A model generated the notes under the pieces. That model saw nothing but the letters and a program-made list of their open reading frames with translations, did not search any database and was not told the DNA's origin. DNA of 64,000 bases. Source: Clostridia bacterium. GTDB lineage: Bacteria; Bacillota; Clostridia; Oscillospirales; Acutalibacteraceae. The position numbers and the translations under genes are program-made. The stretch is from contig JAUNLX010000004.1 of NCBI GenBank assembly GCA_030532035.1, positions 1 through 64,000 of the forward strand, written 5' to 3'. This document shows, piece after piece, positions 30,179-38,160 of this stretch; within the stretch, counting starts at the first letter, position 1, and each line of letters starts with the position of its first letter.

Positions 30179-30472
30179 TTACATCATTCCGTCGAAGAAC
30201 TCAATTGTTTTGGAATCTTCGGTCAAGGTAACTACAGCTTTCTTCCATGAAGGAGTGTAACCTTGCATTGTTCCACGACGACGAAGATGACCTTTAACAT
30301 TAAGTGTATTAACTTTAAGAACTTCAACATCGAACAATTCTTCAACCGCTTTTTTAATTTCGATTTTGTTTGCTTTTTTTGCTACCTTAAAGGTGTATTT
30401 ATTCATTGAAGCACCCGACATACTCTCTTCAGTAATTATCGGAGCGAGGATTATATCTGTTGCAGCTTTCAT
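30179..30472 (-). CDS. rplW: Ribosomal protein uL23
   Basis: Exit-tunnel protein and trigger-factor dock. 97 aa, with [24 protein letters not shown] (split) and the C-terminal [15 protein letters not shown]. Its ATG overlaps the rplD stop as TAATG. Confidence 0.96.
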   Translation of the reverse strand: MKAATDIILAPIITEESMSGASMNKYTFKVAKKANKIEIKKAVEELFDVEVLKVNTLNVKGHLRRRGTMQGYTPSWKKAVVTLTEDSKTIEFFDGMM

Positions 30473-31095
30473 TATGCATACACCTCCTCAATTTTCTTTA
30501 CAGCGTCTTTAATAACGATGAAATTGTCGCAATTCATAATGTCGTATACATTGAGTGTATTAACAAGTGTAGTTTTTACGCCCTCAATATTTCTTGAGCT
30601 TCTGTAAAAAACATCATTCTTTTCAGGTAATACGAAAAGTGTTTTTCCAGTTACACCTGCAGCTTTTAAGAAATCAGCTACTGTCTTTGTCTTAATTTCG
30701 CTGAGTCCCTCAATATCCAAAACTTTAATTTCGTTGAGGTTAGCCTTTACACTGAATGCAGATTTCATTCCAAGGCGTCTTACTTTTTTATTGACTGAAA
30801 AGTCATATTTTCTGGGTTTAGGTCCCAAGGCAACGCCACCATGTCTCCATTGTGGAGCTCTTGTAGAACCTTGTCTTGCTCTACCTGTTCCCTTTTGTCT
30901 CCAGGGCTTCTTTCCGCCACCACTTACTTCTGAACGCGTTAGGGTGGATTGAGTTCCCTGTCTTTGTGCAGCTAAATAATTAACGACCATAAAGTGTATT
31001 ACCGCTTCGTTTGGCTTAATGGCAAAAATGTCGTCATTAAGTTTTACCGTACCGGTCTTTTTTCCCTTTAGATCTAAAACTGATACACTGGGCAT
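30472..31095 (-). CDS. rplD: Ribosomal protein uL4
   Basis: 50S protein that reaches the exit tunnel; in E. coli it represses the S10 operon through the leader RNA. 207 aa, with RQGTQSTLTRSEVSGGGKKPWRQKGTGRARQGS (read in pieces) and FSVNKKVRRLGMKSA. Its possible regulatory partner here is the leader at 32103-32325. Confidence 0.97.
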   Translation of the reverse strand: MPSVSVLDLKGKKTGTVKLNDDIFAIKPNEAVIHFMVVNYLAAQRQGTQSTLTRSEVSGGGKKPWRQKGTGRARQGSTRAPQWRHGGVALGPKPRKYDFSVNKKVRRLGMKSAFSVKANLNEIKVLDIEGLSEIKTKTVADFLKAAGVTGKTLFVLPEKNDVFYRSSRNIEGVKTTLVNTLNVYDIMNCDNFIVIKDAVKKIEEVYA

Positions 31096-31108
31096 TTACT
31101 TTTCCTCC

Positions 31109-31741
31109 TTACGCTTTAACACTATCTATGATGCTTACAACGGAACCTTTAGCTCCTGGAACAGCACCTCTTATTACAATAAGATTGTTTTCTGGGTCAA
31201 CCTTTATTACATCTAAATTCTGAACTGTAACTTTTTTATTTCCGAGATGACCAGCCATCTTATGTCCTTTGATAACTTTTCCCGGGTCAGCGCAGTTACC
31301 GATTGAACCTCCACGCCTTGCATTGGGTCCAGTACCATGTGTAGCTTTGAGAATAGCAAAGTTCCATCTCTTTATAACACCAGCAAAACCTTTTCCCTTG
31401 CTTGTTCCGGTTACATCTACTTTTTCGCCAGCTTCAAATTTGTCTGTCTTGATGATGTCGCCAACATTATAGCTTTCAATATCATCTAATCTAAATTCTC
31501 TGAGAACTCTTTTTGGAGCTGTGTCAGCTTTATCAAAATGTCCTTTGAGAGGTTTGTTGACATTTTTTATTTTAATGTCACCAAATCCGATTTGAAGAGC
31601 GTTGTATCCGTCGCTTTCGATTGTTTTCTTTTGAACTACATTGCAAGGTCCCGCTTCTATAACGGTTACGGGAATCATCTTGCCGTTTTCGTCAAAAATT
31701 TGGGTCATGCCTATCTTTTTTCCAAGAATACCCTTTTTCAT
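31109..31741 (-). CDS. rplC: Ribosomal protein uL3
   Basis: 50S protein near the peptidyl-transferase centre. 210 aa, with [41 protein letters not shown] (split) and the [16 protein letters not shown] segment. GGAGGAAATC precedes the ATG. Confidence 0.97.
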   Translation of the reverse strand: MKKGILGKKIGMTQIFDENGKMIPVTVIEAGPCNVVQKKTIESDGYNALQIGFGDIKIKNVNKPLKGHFDKADTAPKRVLREFRLDDIESYNVGDIIKTDKFEAGEKVDVTGTSKGKGFAGVIKRWNFAILKATHGTGPNARRGGSIGNCADPGKVIKGHKMAGHLGNKKVTVQNLDVIKVDPENNLIVIRGAVPGAKGSVVSIIDSVKA

Positions 31742-31790
31742 GATTTCCTCCTTCGGTTATTGGTTGATTTCTCAACTTGACCTTAGTTTG

Positions 31791-32102
31791 TCAGTTTTTG
31801 ATTTCTATTTCTACGCCGGCAGGCAATTCCATTCCTGTTAAAGCGTCAACCGTTTTGCTTGATGGTCTTAAAATATCAATCATTCTCTTGTGTGTACTTT
31901 GTTCAAACTGTTCACGGCTGTCCTTATATTTATGAACAGCTCTCAAAATTGTCACAATTTCCTTTTCTGTGGGGAGCGGAATTGGTCCACTCACTTTTGC
32001 ACCTGTTCTCTTAGCAGTTTCGATGATTTTTTCTGCTGCTTTGTCAACAAGGTTGTGATCATAACTCTTCAGTCTGATTCTAAGTCTTTCTTTTACCGCC
32101 AT
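31791..32102 (-). CDS. rpsJ: Ribosomal protein uS10
   Basis: 30S head protein and NusE partner in antitermination. 103 aa, with [19 protein letters not shown] and [29 protein letters not shown] (split). First gene of the superoperon; it follows a leader of about 220 nt and is preceded by AGGAGGAAAT. Confidence 0.97.
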   Translation of the reverse strand: MAVKERLRIRLKSYDHNLVDKAAEKIIETAKRTGAKVSGPIPLPTEKEIVTILRAVHKYKDSREQFEQSTHKRMIDILRPSSKTVDALTGMELPAGVEIEIKN

Positions 32103-32325
32103 AATTTCCTCCTATTTTGGCGGGCTTTAATTGTCTACACTGCCCCGGGTGTTTTTGCATTAGAGCAGATAAAAAACCGGAAAAATATTTTCCGGGATAG
32201 ACAACTTCGCCATATTGGCAATTCGCCCGGTTTAAAATCGGACATACTCCACGGAAATTCCCGATCTCAGAGGATCGCCACCTCCCGTATCAACGCATAT
32301 CTAAATACGCCTTTCTCAAAGCGTG
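32103..32325 (-). ncRNA. Structured leader (attenuator) of the S10 operon
   Basis: About 220 nt of transcribed leader lies between the promoter and rpsJ. It is less AT-rich than the intergenic sequence upstream and contains several pairing segments. It includes an intrinsic terminator at 32171-32195, before rpsJ. Ribosomal leaders that bind L4 are known upstream of S10 operons; whether this one binds L4 or another protein is inference. Confidence 0.65.
32171..32195 (-). terminator. Intrinsic terminator inside the rpsJ leader
   Basis: Minus strand CCGGAAAA pairs with TTTTCCGG around a three-base loop, followed at once by six T residues. It is about 70 bp upstream of the rpsJ ATG, so read-through must be controlled or constitutive. 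Confidence 0.85.
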
Positions 32326-32332
32326 CCTTGAC

Positions 32333-32361
32333 ATAATATCACAATGAATTTGAAAATACAA
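32333..32361 (-). promoter_or_regulatory. Promoter of the S10-spc-alpha superoperon
   Basis: Minus strand TTGTAT (32361-32356), 17-bp spacer, TATTAT (32338-32333). No other strong promoter is evident between rpsJ and rplQ. Confidence 0.8.
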
Positions 32362-32886
32362 GTAAATTTAAGCATTTTTATAGTTTTTTATTAAATTTAG
32401 AAATCGTTTTTCAAAAGGTTAATATAAAATTTAAAAAATCACTTTAAAGTCTCAAATTTTTATTTGTTTTTATAAGTGTTGGGAGCACTCCCTGACGGGA
32501 GCGCTTATGGGCTTTTTTTTTTATAGTTGTTGTGAGCACTCCCATACGGGGGCGCTTCTGTCTATTGTTTTTATAAGTGTTAGGAGCACTCCCTGACGGG
32601 AGCGCTTCTGGCTTTTGTTTTTATAAGTGTTGGGAACACTTATATTTTTCTTTTTTATAGAGTTTAGTATGTTTACTGACGGAAGAATTTATCTTTTTTC
32701 TTTTTTTGACATACTTTTATCTACTCTGTGGCAAGGCTTGATATTTTTCATTTCCTTTGGTTAATACGATTTTTCATATTCTGTATACTTAACTTATTTA
32801 TTATTAAAAAAATATATAATATTTTGAATTTTATTTGTAAATCTAAAAAAGATGAATATTTTAAATGATAAACTGCTCAATTTGTA
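32362..32886. other. Gene-free AT-rich region with tandem repeats
   Basis: Between the S10 promoter and the tRNA promoter. It holds the four-copy repeat at 32464-32645 and otherwise only AT-rich sequence. I see no ORF with a ribosome site and no transposase remnant. Confidence 0.6.
32464..32645. repeat. Four tandem copies of a 50-51-bp hairpin repeat
   Basis: The block TTGTTTTTATAAGTGTTGG, then AGCACTCCC-TGAC-GGGAGCGCTT, recurs with GAGCAC-type anchors at 32483, 32534, 32584 and 32634. Copy two has an ATAC loop and two base changes; copy four is truncated after the left arm. Each full copy can form a stem CTCCC/GGGAG with a four-base loop. It contains no ORF with a ribosome site. Confidence 0.85.
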
Positions 32887-32915
32887 TTGACTACAATTTT
32901 CATTTATGTTATATT
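32887..32915 (+). promoter_or_regulatory. Promoter of the tRNA-Thr/tRNA-Tyr operon
   Basis: TTGACT (32887-32892), 17-bp spacer, TATATT (32910-32915), about 27 bp before the expected 5' leader of the first tRNA. Confidence 0.8.
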
Positions 32916-32949
32916 ATCGGAGCATCATTTTCAGTTGTGCATTTTATGT

Positions 32950-33025
32950 GCTGATGTAGCTCAGTTGGTAGAGCAGCTGATTTGTAATCAGCAGGTCGGG
33001 GGTTCAAGTCCGTCCATCAGCTCCA
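32950..33025 (+). tRNA. tRNA-Thr (anticodon TGT)
   Basis: 76 nt with encoded CCA. Acceptor stem GCTGATG/CATCAGC, D-arm with AGCTCAGTTGGTAGAGC, anticodon loop TTTGTAA in the CTGAT/ATCAG stem, T-arm GGTTCAAGTCC. All arms pair. Confidence 0.97.
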
Positions 33026-33028
33026 TAT

Positions 33029-33113
33029 GGGTGAGTACCGAAGCGGTCAAACGGGGCAGACTGTAAATCTGTTAGCTTTGCTTTCGGTGGTTCGAATCCG
33101 CCCTCACCCACCA
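33029..33113 (+). tRNA. tRNA-Tyr (anticodon GTA)
   Basis: 85 nt with encoded CCA and a long variable arm, as expected for bacterial tRNA-Tyr. Acceptor GGGTGAG/CTCACCC, anticodon stem CAGA/TCTG around CTGTAAA, T-loop GGTTCGAATCC. It lies 3 nt after tRNA-Thr. Confidence 0.97.
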
Positions 33114-33147
33114 AAAATCTCAGTTTGTACAAACTGAGATTTTTTTA
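33114..33147 (+). terminator. Terminator of the tRNA operon
   Basis: AAAATCTCAGTTTG (33114-33127) pairs with CAAACTGAGATTTT (33130-33143), then more T residues. Confidence 0.9.
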
Positions 33148-33203
33148 TATTATTAAACATTCCTCAAATAAGAGATTAAAAATTATATATGAGTTATTCT
33201 TAC

Positions 33204-33602
33204 CTAAACTCCAAAAATTTTCAATATAAAATTACGGTTTCGTGGACCATCAAATTCAGCAAAATAAATCGCCTGCCAAATGCCCATATCAAGTTTTCCG
33301 TTTTCAATCGGAATAAGTTCTGAAAATCCACAGATGGTAGCTTTCAAATGTGCGGCAGAATTTCCCTCAAAGTGAGCAAAATCATCGTTCCAAGGCACAA
33401 TTTTTTCAAGTTCCTTTATCAAATCTCTTTGAACATCTGGATCTGAGTTTTCATTTATCGTAACGCCTGCCGTTGTATGAGGTATATAAATAAGGCACAT
33501 ACCAGAAGTAACGCCACTTTCATAAACTGCAGATTGTACTCTTGAAGTAATATCAATAAATTCTGTATGTTCTTTGGAACTTATATTTATTTTTTCAGTC
33601 AT
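33204..33602 (-). CDS. YjbQ family protein (UPF0047)
   Basis: 132-aa protein of the widespread YjbQ/UPF0047 family. Some members have weak thiamin phosphate synthase activity; the physiological role is unclear. Family blocks are IYIPHTTAGVTINEN, FAHFEGNSAAHLKA and IWQAIYFAEFDGPRNR. TTGGAGATAT precedes the ATG, and an extended -10 lies just upstream. Divergent from the GNAT gene. Confidence 0.92.
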   Translation of the reverse strand: MTEKINISSKEHTEFIDITSRVQSAVYESGVTSGMCLIYIPHTTAGVTINENSDPDVQRDLIKELEKIVPWNDDFAHFEGNSAAHLKATICGFSELIPIENGKLDMGIWQAIYFAEFDGPRNRNFILKIFGV

Positions 33603-33632
33603 AATATATCTCCAAAATTATTTTATAATTAC

Positions 33633-33641
33633 ATTATATCA
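33633..33641 (-). promoter_or_regulatory. Extended -10 promoter of yjbQ-like gene
   Basis: Minus strand TGATATAAT (33641-33633), that is TGN plus TATAAT, with no good -35. It lies about 30 bp before the ATG. Confidence 0.5.
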
Positions 33642-33665
33642 CAGTAAAAATTAGGAGCAGAGAAA

Positions 33666-34184
33666 ATGAAAAGTTTAAGTTGGGAAAATTTTGACGAATT
33701 TTATTCTATGCTAAATATGATTTTTCCGAGTGACGAACACAGAGATTATCAAGAACAGAAAAATCTATTATTAAATCCCGAGTATACAGTTAAATTTATA
33801 GATGAAGATGAGAAGATAATAGCTTTCGTCGCTTACTGGCATTTTCGTGAATTTTTATATGTCGAGCATTTGGCAGTAGACAACTCAAAACGAAATCAAG
33901 GTTTGGGAAGTCTTCTACTGAGCTTTCTTTGCCAAAATACTGATAAAATTATTATTTTAGAAATAGAACCTCCAATTGACTTAAAATCTAAAAGTAGAAT
34001 GAATTTTTATATAAAAAACGGATTTTATTTCAACGAATATGACTATATTCAGCCAGCATATTCTGATAAAAAATCCGCTATCGCTTTAAATTTAATGAGT
34101 TTTGGACGAAAAATAAATGAAAATGAATTTATAAATATTAGAAAAATTTTATATGAAAGAGTATATGATACAAAAATGATATAA
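33666..34184 (+). CDS. GNAT-family N-acetyltransferase
   Basis: 172 aa. The acetyl-CoA-binding motif A is visible as VEHLAVDNSKRNQGLGSLLL, with V-x-x-x-x-R/Q-x-x-G-x-G/A spacing. The C-terminal half has NFYIKNGFYFNEYDYIQPAY, a common GNAT core ending. The substrate cannot be predicted. TTAGGAGC precedes the ATG; 32 bp before the nitroreductase gene on the same strand. Confidence 0.85.
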   Translation: MKSLSWENFDEFYSMLNMIFPSDEHRDYQEQKNLLLNPEYTVKFIDEDEKIIAFVAYWHFREFLYVEHLAVDNSKRNQGLGSLLLSFLCQNTDKIIILEIEPPIDLKSKSRMNFYIKNGFYFNEYDYIQPAYSDKKSAIALNLMSFGRKINENEFINIRKILYERVYDTKMI

Positions 34185-34216
34185 TGATTTTAATAAAAGC
34201 AGAAAGGAAAGATTAA

Positions 34217-34741
34217 ATGGATTTACTTAAATTATTTGAAGAGCGATATTCTGAAAGAAATTTCAGCGATAAAAAAATTGAAAAAGAAAAACTCGATAAA
34301 ATCTTAGAAGCTGGCAGAATTGCTCCAACTGCTCACAATTATCAACCTCAGAGATTTTTTGTAATAAAAAGCGAAGAGGGTTTACAAAAAGCCAAAAATG
34401 TTACTCCTAAGCCCCTTGACGCTCCCGTAATAATTTTATTTTGCTATGACAAAGACACAGTTTGGGTAAATGATAGAGAAACTGTTTTTGTCGATTTCAA
34501 TGCTGGAGAACAGGACTGCTCCATAGCTGGTACGCAGATGATGTATATGGCGGAAGAAATGGGCATACACACTCTTTGGATACGAGGATATGATTCTCAA
34601 AAAATTTATGATAATTTCGATTTACCCGAAAATATGGTCCCTGTTTTTATGATTGCCTTTGGTTATCCGTCCGATACTTCAAAACCAAGTCCAAGACACT
34701 TTATGAGATATGATATTGAAAATTTTGTAAAAGAAATTTAA
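34217..34741 (+). CDS. Nitroreductase-family FMN protein
   Basis: 174-aa NAD(P)H/FMN enzyme of the nitroreductase superfamily. The N-terminal FMN-binding block FEERYSERNFSDKKIEKEKL and APTAHNYQPQRFFVI (read in pieces) is typical, as are the middle AGEQDCSIAGTQMMYMAEEMG and the late FGYPSD. The natural substrate is unknown. AGAAAGGAAAG precedes the ATG; a bidirectional terminator follows. Confidence 0.9.
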   Translation: MDLLKLFEERYSERNFSDKKIEKEKLDKILEAGRIAPTAHNYQPQRFFVIKSEEGLQKAKNVTPKPLDAPVIILFCYDKDTVWVNDRETVFVDFNAGEQDCSIAGTQMMYMAEEMGIHTLWIRGYDSQKIYDNFDLPENMVPVFMIAFGYPSDTSKPSPRHFMRYDIENFVKEI

Positions 34742-34743
34742 GA

Positions 34744-34773
34744 AAAAGCGTTCCCTTTCGGGAACGCTTTTTG
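34744..34773. terminator. Bidirectional terminator
   Basis: AAAAGCGTTCCC (34744-34755) pairs with GGGAACGCTTTT (34760-34771) around TTTC. It serves the nitroreductase gene and the convergent NSS gene. Confidence 0.9.
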
Positions 34774-34774
34774 A

Positions 34775-36175
34775 TTAAAACTTGATTATTCCAAAAAATT
34801 CATTTAACTGAACTAAAGTTATAAAGAAAAGAATAGGTGTTGCTAAATATTTAAAGCAAAATTTGAAAAATTTCTCGGTTTTATAATCGCTTCCAGTTCT
34901 CAATTCATCGTCTAACACCTTAGGTTTAACCCAACCGAGTAATATTGCGAGGAAAAATCCACCAACGGGCATTAATATTCCCTCTGCGAGTAAATCAAAG
35001 ACATCTAACCATGTGCCAAGTCCGAATGGGTGCCATAAACCTTTTGAACCAAGTGCGTCTATGCAGACAAGAATTGCTCCCATAAGAGTGAGAGTCATAA
35101 CTATAAAGGACATTAAAATTCTATTGGGCTTTTTACCTCTTGAAATTTGAGCGTCAAGCATTGCTGAGATAGTTCCCTCTGCCATGGCTATTGAAGAAGT
35201 CAAAGCAGCAAATAAAACAAGAAGATAAAATAGTGTTCCGAAGAAAGGACCCGTTTTTCCAAGGTCGTTGAAAACAGCTTGAATTGAAACAAAGAGTAGC
35301 CCTGGACCACCAGATGGCTCTAAATTAAAGGCAAACACAGCGGGCATAACTGCCATAGCTGCTAAAATTGCTATCAGAGTATCGGAAAAAGTTACTATTG
35401 CAGCATTCTTTTCAATATTGGCTTTTTTATCAAGATAAGAACCGAAAGCAATTATTGCACCAGAGCTAAGAGAAAGAGAAAAGAACATCTGACTTCCAGC
35501 CGCACCTAAAACTTTTAAAATTCCTGTTCCCTTGAACACAGTAAAGTCAGGCTTGAATACAAATTCCAGACCTGCCATTGCACCCGGCAAGGTGCAAGCA
35601 CGAATTACAATAATAATCAACATTACAGTAAGTGTTGGCATTGCAAAAGCAGAAAACTTTTCGATTCCCCCTGAAATACCCAAGCTAACAATGATGATTG
35701 TTGCAATATGGAAAATAATGGTATAAATGAGAGGTTCAAGTCCTGCTCCGATGAAATTTCCAAAGAAAGCTTCAGAATTTGCTCCACCTACACCAAAAGA
35801 TAAATTAAACAAGTCACCAAGATTTGCAATGAAATATTTTAATATATATCCCCCAAAAACGGAGTAAAAACAAAGTAAAAATACTGGTGCCAAGACAGCA
35901 AACCAACCGTTAAAAGTAAATTTTGAGTCAATCTGTTTATATGCTTGTATACCGCCTTTTCCAGTGCGACGACCCAGAGCAATTTCTCCCATTACAAGAG
36001 GAAAGCCCACAGTTACAACAAGCAACAGATAGACAAGCAAAAATGCAAATCCACCATTTTTCCCCATTTTGTATGGGAAACCCCAAAGATTGCCAAGTCC
36101 TACGGCTGATCCGATAGACGCCATCAAAAATCCGAAATTTGATACGAACTTGCCTTTGCCTTTCTCCTTATTCAT
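34775..36175 (-). CDS. Sodium-dependent transporter, NSS (SNF) family
   Basis: Secondary transporter of the neurotransmitter:sodium symporter class (LeuT/MhsT-like), probably for an amino acid. 466 aa with about eleven membrane helices. Helix 1 has the unwound motif IGSAVGLGNLWGFPY, and the family blocks MGEIALGRR and MFFSLSLSSGAIIAFGSYL (helix 6 area) are clear. A weak promoter (TTGCAA, 17 bp, CACAAT) may lie about 90 bp upstream. The substrate is not evident. Confidence 0.93.
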   Translation of the reverse strand: MNKEKGKGKFVSNFGFLMASIGSAVGLGNLWGFPYKMGKNGGFAFLLVYLLLVVTVGFPLVMGEIALGRRTGKGGIQAYKQIDSKFTFNGWFAVLAPVFLLCFYSVFGGYILKYFIANLGDLFNLSFGVGGANSEAFFGNFIGAGLEPLIYTIIFHIATIIIVSLGISGGIEKFSAFAMPTLTVMLIIIVIRACTLPGAMAGLEFVFKPDFTVFKGTGILKVLGAAGSQMFFSLSLSSGAIIAFGSYLDKKANIEKNAAIVTFSDTLIAILAAMAVMPAVFAFNLEPSGGPGLLFVSIQAVFNDLGKTGPFFGTLFYLLVLFAALTSSIAMAEGTISAMLDAQISRGKKPNRILMSFIVMTLTLMGAILVCIDALGSKGLWHPFGLGTWLDVFDLLAEGILMPVGGFFLAILLGWVKPKVLDDELRTGSDYKTEKFFKFCFKYLATPILFFITLVQLNEFFGIIKF

Positions 36176-36315
36176 ACAACACTTCCAATCATTAACAAAT
36201 TTTTAATTAAAAATTATTTCTTCATATTGTGCAACAATTTTTAATTTTTTGCAAGCTTTAACGATTAAAATCGCTAAAATTTAAAGTTATTTTTCAAAAC
36301 AAGGTCGAGATGGGG

Positions 36316-36343
36316 GATACCCTCTCCTGACGGAGAGGGTATC
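36316..36343. repeat. Perfect 12-bp hairpin with TGAC loop
   Basis: GATACCCTCTCC pairs with GGAGAGGGTATC around TGAC. There is no T-run on either strand and no gene it would terminate. The loop and the CTCC/GGAG stem resemble the hairpins in the 32464-32645 array. Confidence 0.8.
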
Positions 36344-36354
36344 GTATAATAAAT

Positions 36355-36674
36355 TTTTAATTAAAGTTTGTTCTCCATACCTGACTAATAAGATTTTATA
36401 TAGACGATTTTAATTGATATTTGTTTTTCATAACGGACAGATGAGATTTTATATAGACGGTTTTAATTAATGTTTGTTTTTCATAAAGGACAGATGAGAT
36501 TTTACATAGACGGTTTTAATTGATGTTTGTTTTTCATAACGGTCGGATAAAGTTTTATATAGACGATTTTTAATTAATATTTGTTCTCCATACTTGACGA
36601 ATAAGGTTTTATATAGGAAAATTTAATTAAAATTTGTTTTTCATAACGGACAAATGAGATTTTATATAAACAAA
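36355..36674. repeat. Six tandem copies of a 53-bp AT-rich repeat
   Basis: Copies begin at about 36355, 36408, 36461, 36514, 36567 and 36622, followed by a broken seventh start. The consensus runs TTTTAATTGATRTTTG, TTTTTCATAACGGACAGATGA, GATTTTATATAGACGG (one string, given in parts). Copies two to four have exactly 53 bp. The copies abut with no spacers. Confidence 0.9.
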
Positions 36675-36704
36675 TTTAATTGATGTAGATTATATGAATA
36701 TAAA

Positions 36705-36742
36705 AAATTGCTTGAAATCATAAAAGATCTCAAGCAATTTAT
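36705..36742 (-). terminator. Terminator of the tup-moe-moa operon
   Basis: An 11-bp stem (36705-36715 with 36730-36740, core TTGCTTGA/TCAAGCAA) with a 14-base loop is followed on the minus strand by TTTTTTATA-type sequence. It lies about 35 bp after the MOSC stop codon. Confidence 0.8.
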
Positions 36743-36776
36743 ATTTTTATAATTTTTAACAATTAAAAATTTATTG

Positions 36777-37214
36777 TCAGTCTATTACTTCAATAATATC
36801 TCCCTGATATACTTTTCCGCCTTTTATAACTTTTGCGAAAATTCCCTCTTTGGGCATAATGCACTGACCGACAAGTTCTTTAATGGCACAGCCGTCATGA
36901 CATTCTTTGCCTATCTGCGTTATTTCTATTACACAGTCGCCAACAGCAAGTTTTGTCCCAACGGGCAAGGCATGTAATTTAATTCCCTCTGTAGTCAAAT
37001 TTTCCGCAAATATACCATGACAAATTCCATCAGTACGCATACCTTTTGATTTTTCTATGCTCTCTTTTGCAAGCAAGCTGACTTGTCTATGCCAAGAACC
37101 AGCATGTGCGTCTCCCTCAAATCCGAAATTTTCTATCAGTGTTCCAGGGTTTATTGTTTTTTTAGGAGTTTTCTTTTTCTCACTTATATTGATAGCAACA
37201 ACTTTACCTTCCAT
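36777..37214 (-). CDS. MOSC-domain protein
   Basis: 145-aa stand-alone MOSC domain, related to the C-terminal domain of Moco sulfurase. Visible blocks are NPGTLIENFGFEGDAHAG, ENLTTEGIKLHALPVG and the cysteine region GKECHDGCAI. Such proteins are thought to carry sulfur or the pterin cofactor. It starts 1 bp after moaA and is the last gene of the cofactor operon, so a role in cofactor handling for the tungsten enzyme is likely. Confidence 0.9.
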   Translation of the reverse strand: MEGKVVAINISEKKKTPKKTINPGTLIENFGFEGDAHAGSWHRQVSLLAKESIEKSKGMRTDGICHGIFAENLTTEGIKLHALPVGTKLAVGDCVIEITQIGKECHDGCAIKELVGQCIMPKEGIFAKVIKGGKVYQGDIIEVID

Positions 37215-37215
37215 T

Positions 37216-38160
37216 TTAACCTCCTATTTTATTCATTGCATGAAAGTTACCATATTCACAGTTAAAACTATGACCATTCGGCTTTGATAATATTATTTTC
37301 TCTATTTCCTGCGTGAGTTTTTCCTCATCATCTATAAATGGCATTATGTCGACACTGGAATCGTATCCGAGGCAAGGTCTTATTTTTCCATCGCTGAGCA
37401 GTCTGATTCTGTTACAACCATCACAAAATTTATCGCTTATGGGGTTTATAAATCCTATCCGACCTTTGAATCCCTCTGCCTTGTAATATCTCGCTACACT
37501 CTTTTCAAAATTTGAATTTCCCGTATCAATTTTTTCTAAAAAATCAAATTTCTTTATGAGCTCATCTCCAGTTACAATCAACTTTTCATTGGATCCAGTA
37601 TCTGAAAAAGGCATAAGTTCAATAAATCTAACATCAATTTTTCTGTCTTTGGCAAGATTTAATATATCCTCTGCCTCATCTTCATTTTCGCCCTTTATCA
37701 ATACGGTATTTACTCTTATTTTCATTCCGACTTTTTCAGCTACATCAATACTTTCAAGCACTGTAGGTAGAAGATCAAATCCCGTTATTTTTTTATATCT
37801 TTCTCTATTTAGAGAATCTAAGCTAATATTTACAACGGAAATACCCGCATCCTGCAAAGGTTTAGCATAATCTGACAACAGCACGCCATTTGTAGTTATG
37901 GCAATTTTTTTAATTCCATCTATATTGCTAATTTTCTTTGTAATATCGACAATATCTTTGCGAACAAGAGGCTCTCCACCCGTTAGTCTAACTTTGGTTA
38001 TTCCGCATTTTGCAAAAGCAGATACTATTTTCGATATATCGTTTGCAGATATTTCTTTAGCATCTGGAATTTCCGTTCCACAATAAACGCATCTTAAATT
38101 GCACCTTTGAGTAACTGACACTCTAAGATAATTTATATCTCTTCCAAAATTATCAATCAT
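37216..38160 (-). CDS. moaA: GTP 3',8-cyclase MoaA
   Basis: Radical SAM enzyme for the first step of molybdopterin synthesis. 314 aa. The SAM cluster is CNLRCVYC near residues 20-27, and the C-terminal cluster is FCDGCNRIRLLSDGKIRPC. The chain ends in GG, the essential C-terminal glycine pair. It overlaps moaC by 8 bp. Confidence 0.97.
   Translation of the reverse strand: MIDNFGRDINYLRVSVTQRCNLRCVYCGTEIPDAKEISANDISKIVSAFAKCGITKVRLTGGEPLVRKDIVDITKKISNIDGIKKIAITTNGVLLSDYAKPLQDAGISVVNISLDSLNRERYKKITGFDLLPTVLESIDVAEKVGMKIRVNTVLIKGENEDEAEDILNLAKDRKIDVRFIELMPFSDTGSNEKLIVTGDELIKKFDFLEKIDTGNSNFEKSVARYYKAEGFKGRIGFINPISDKFCDGCNRIRLLSDGKIRPCLGYDSSVDIMPFIDDEEKLTQEIEKIILSKPNGHSFNCEYGNFHAMNKIGG

Larger units (their letters stand above)
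36176..36776. other. Gene-free region with hairpin and 53-bp repeats
   Basis: About 600 bp between the NSS gene and the MOSC gene. It holds a 12-bp perfect hairpin (36316-36343), a six-copy 53-bp array (36355-36674) and the terminator of the moa operon (36705-36740). The first 130 bp are AT-rich upstream sequence of the NSS gene. Confidence 0.7.

Noticed and set aside
32464..32645. CRISPR array or string of terminators
   Set aside because: Units are contiguous repeats without unique spacers. Only the first has a T-run, and no gene upstream on either strand needs a terminator there.
32950..33113. Start of a tufB operon, as tRNA-Thr/tRNA-Tyr pairs sometimes precede tuf
   Set aside because: A strong terminator follows tRNA-Tyr and the next gene is the convergent yjbQ-like gene.
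36355..36674. CRISPR array
   Set aside because: The 53-bp units abut directly, with no variable spacers, and no cas-like gene is present in the window.
36774..36977. Small plus-strand ORF over the MOSC gene
   Set aside because: Antisense to a clear MOSC domain and without a ribosome site.
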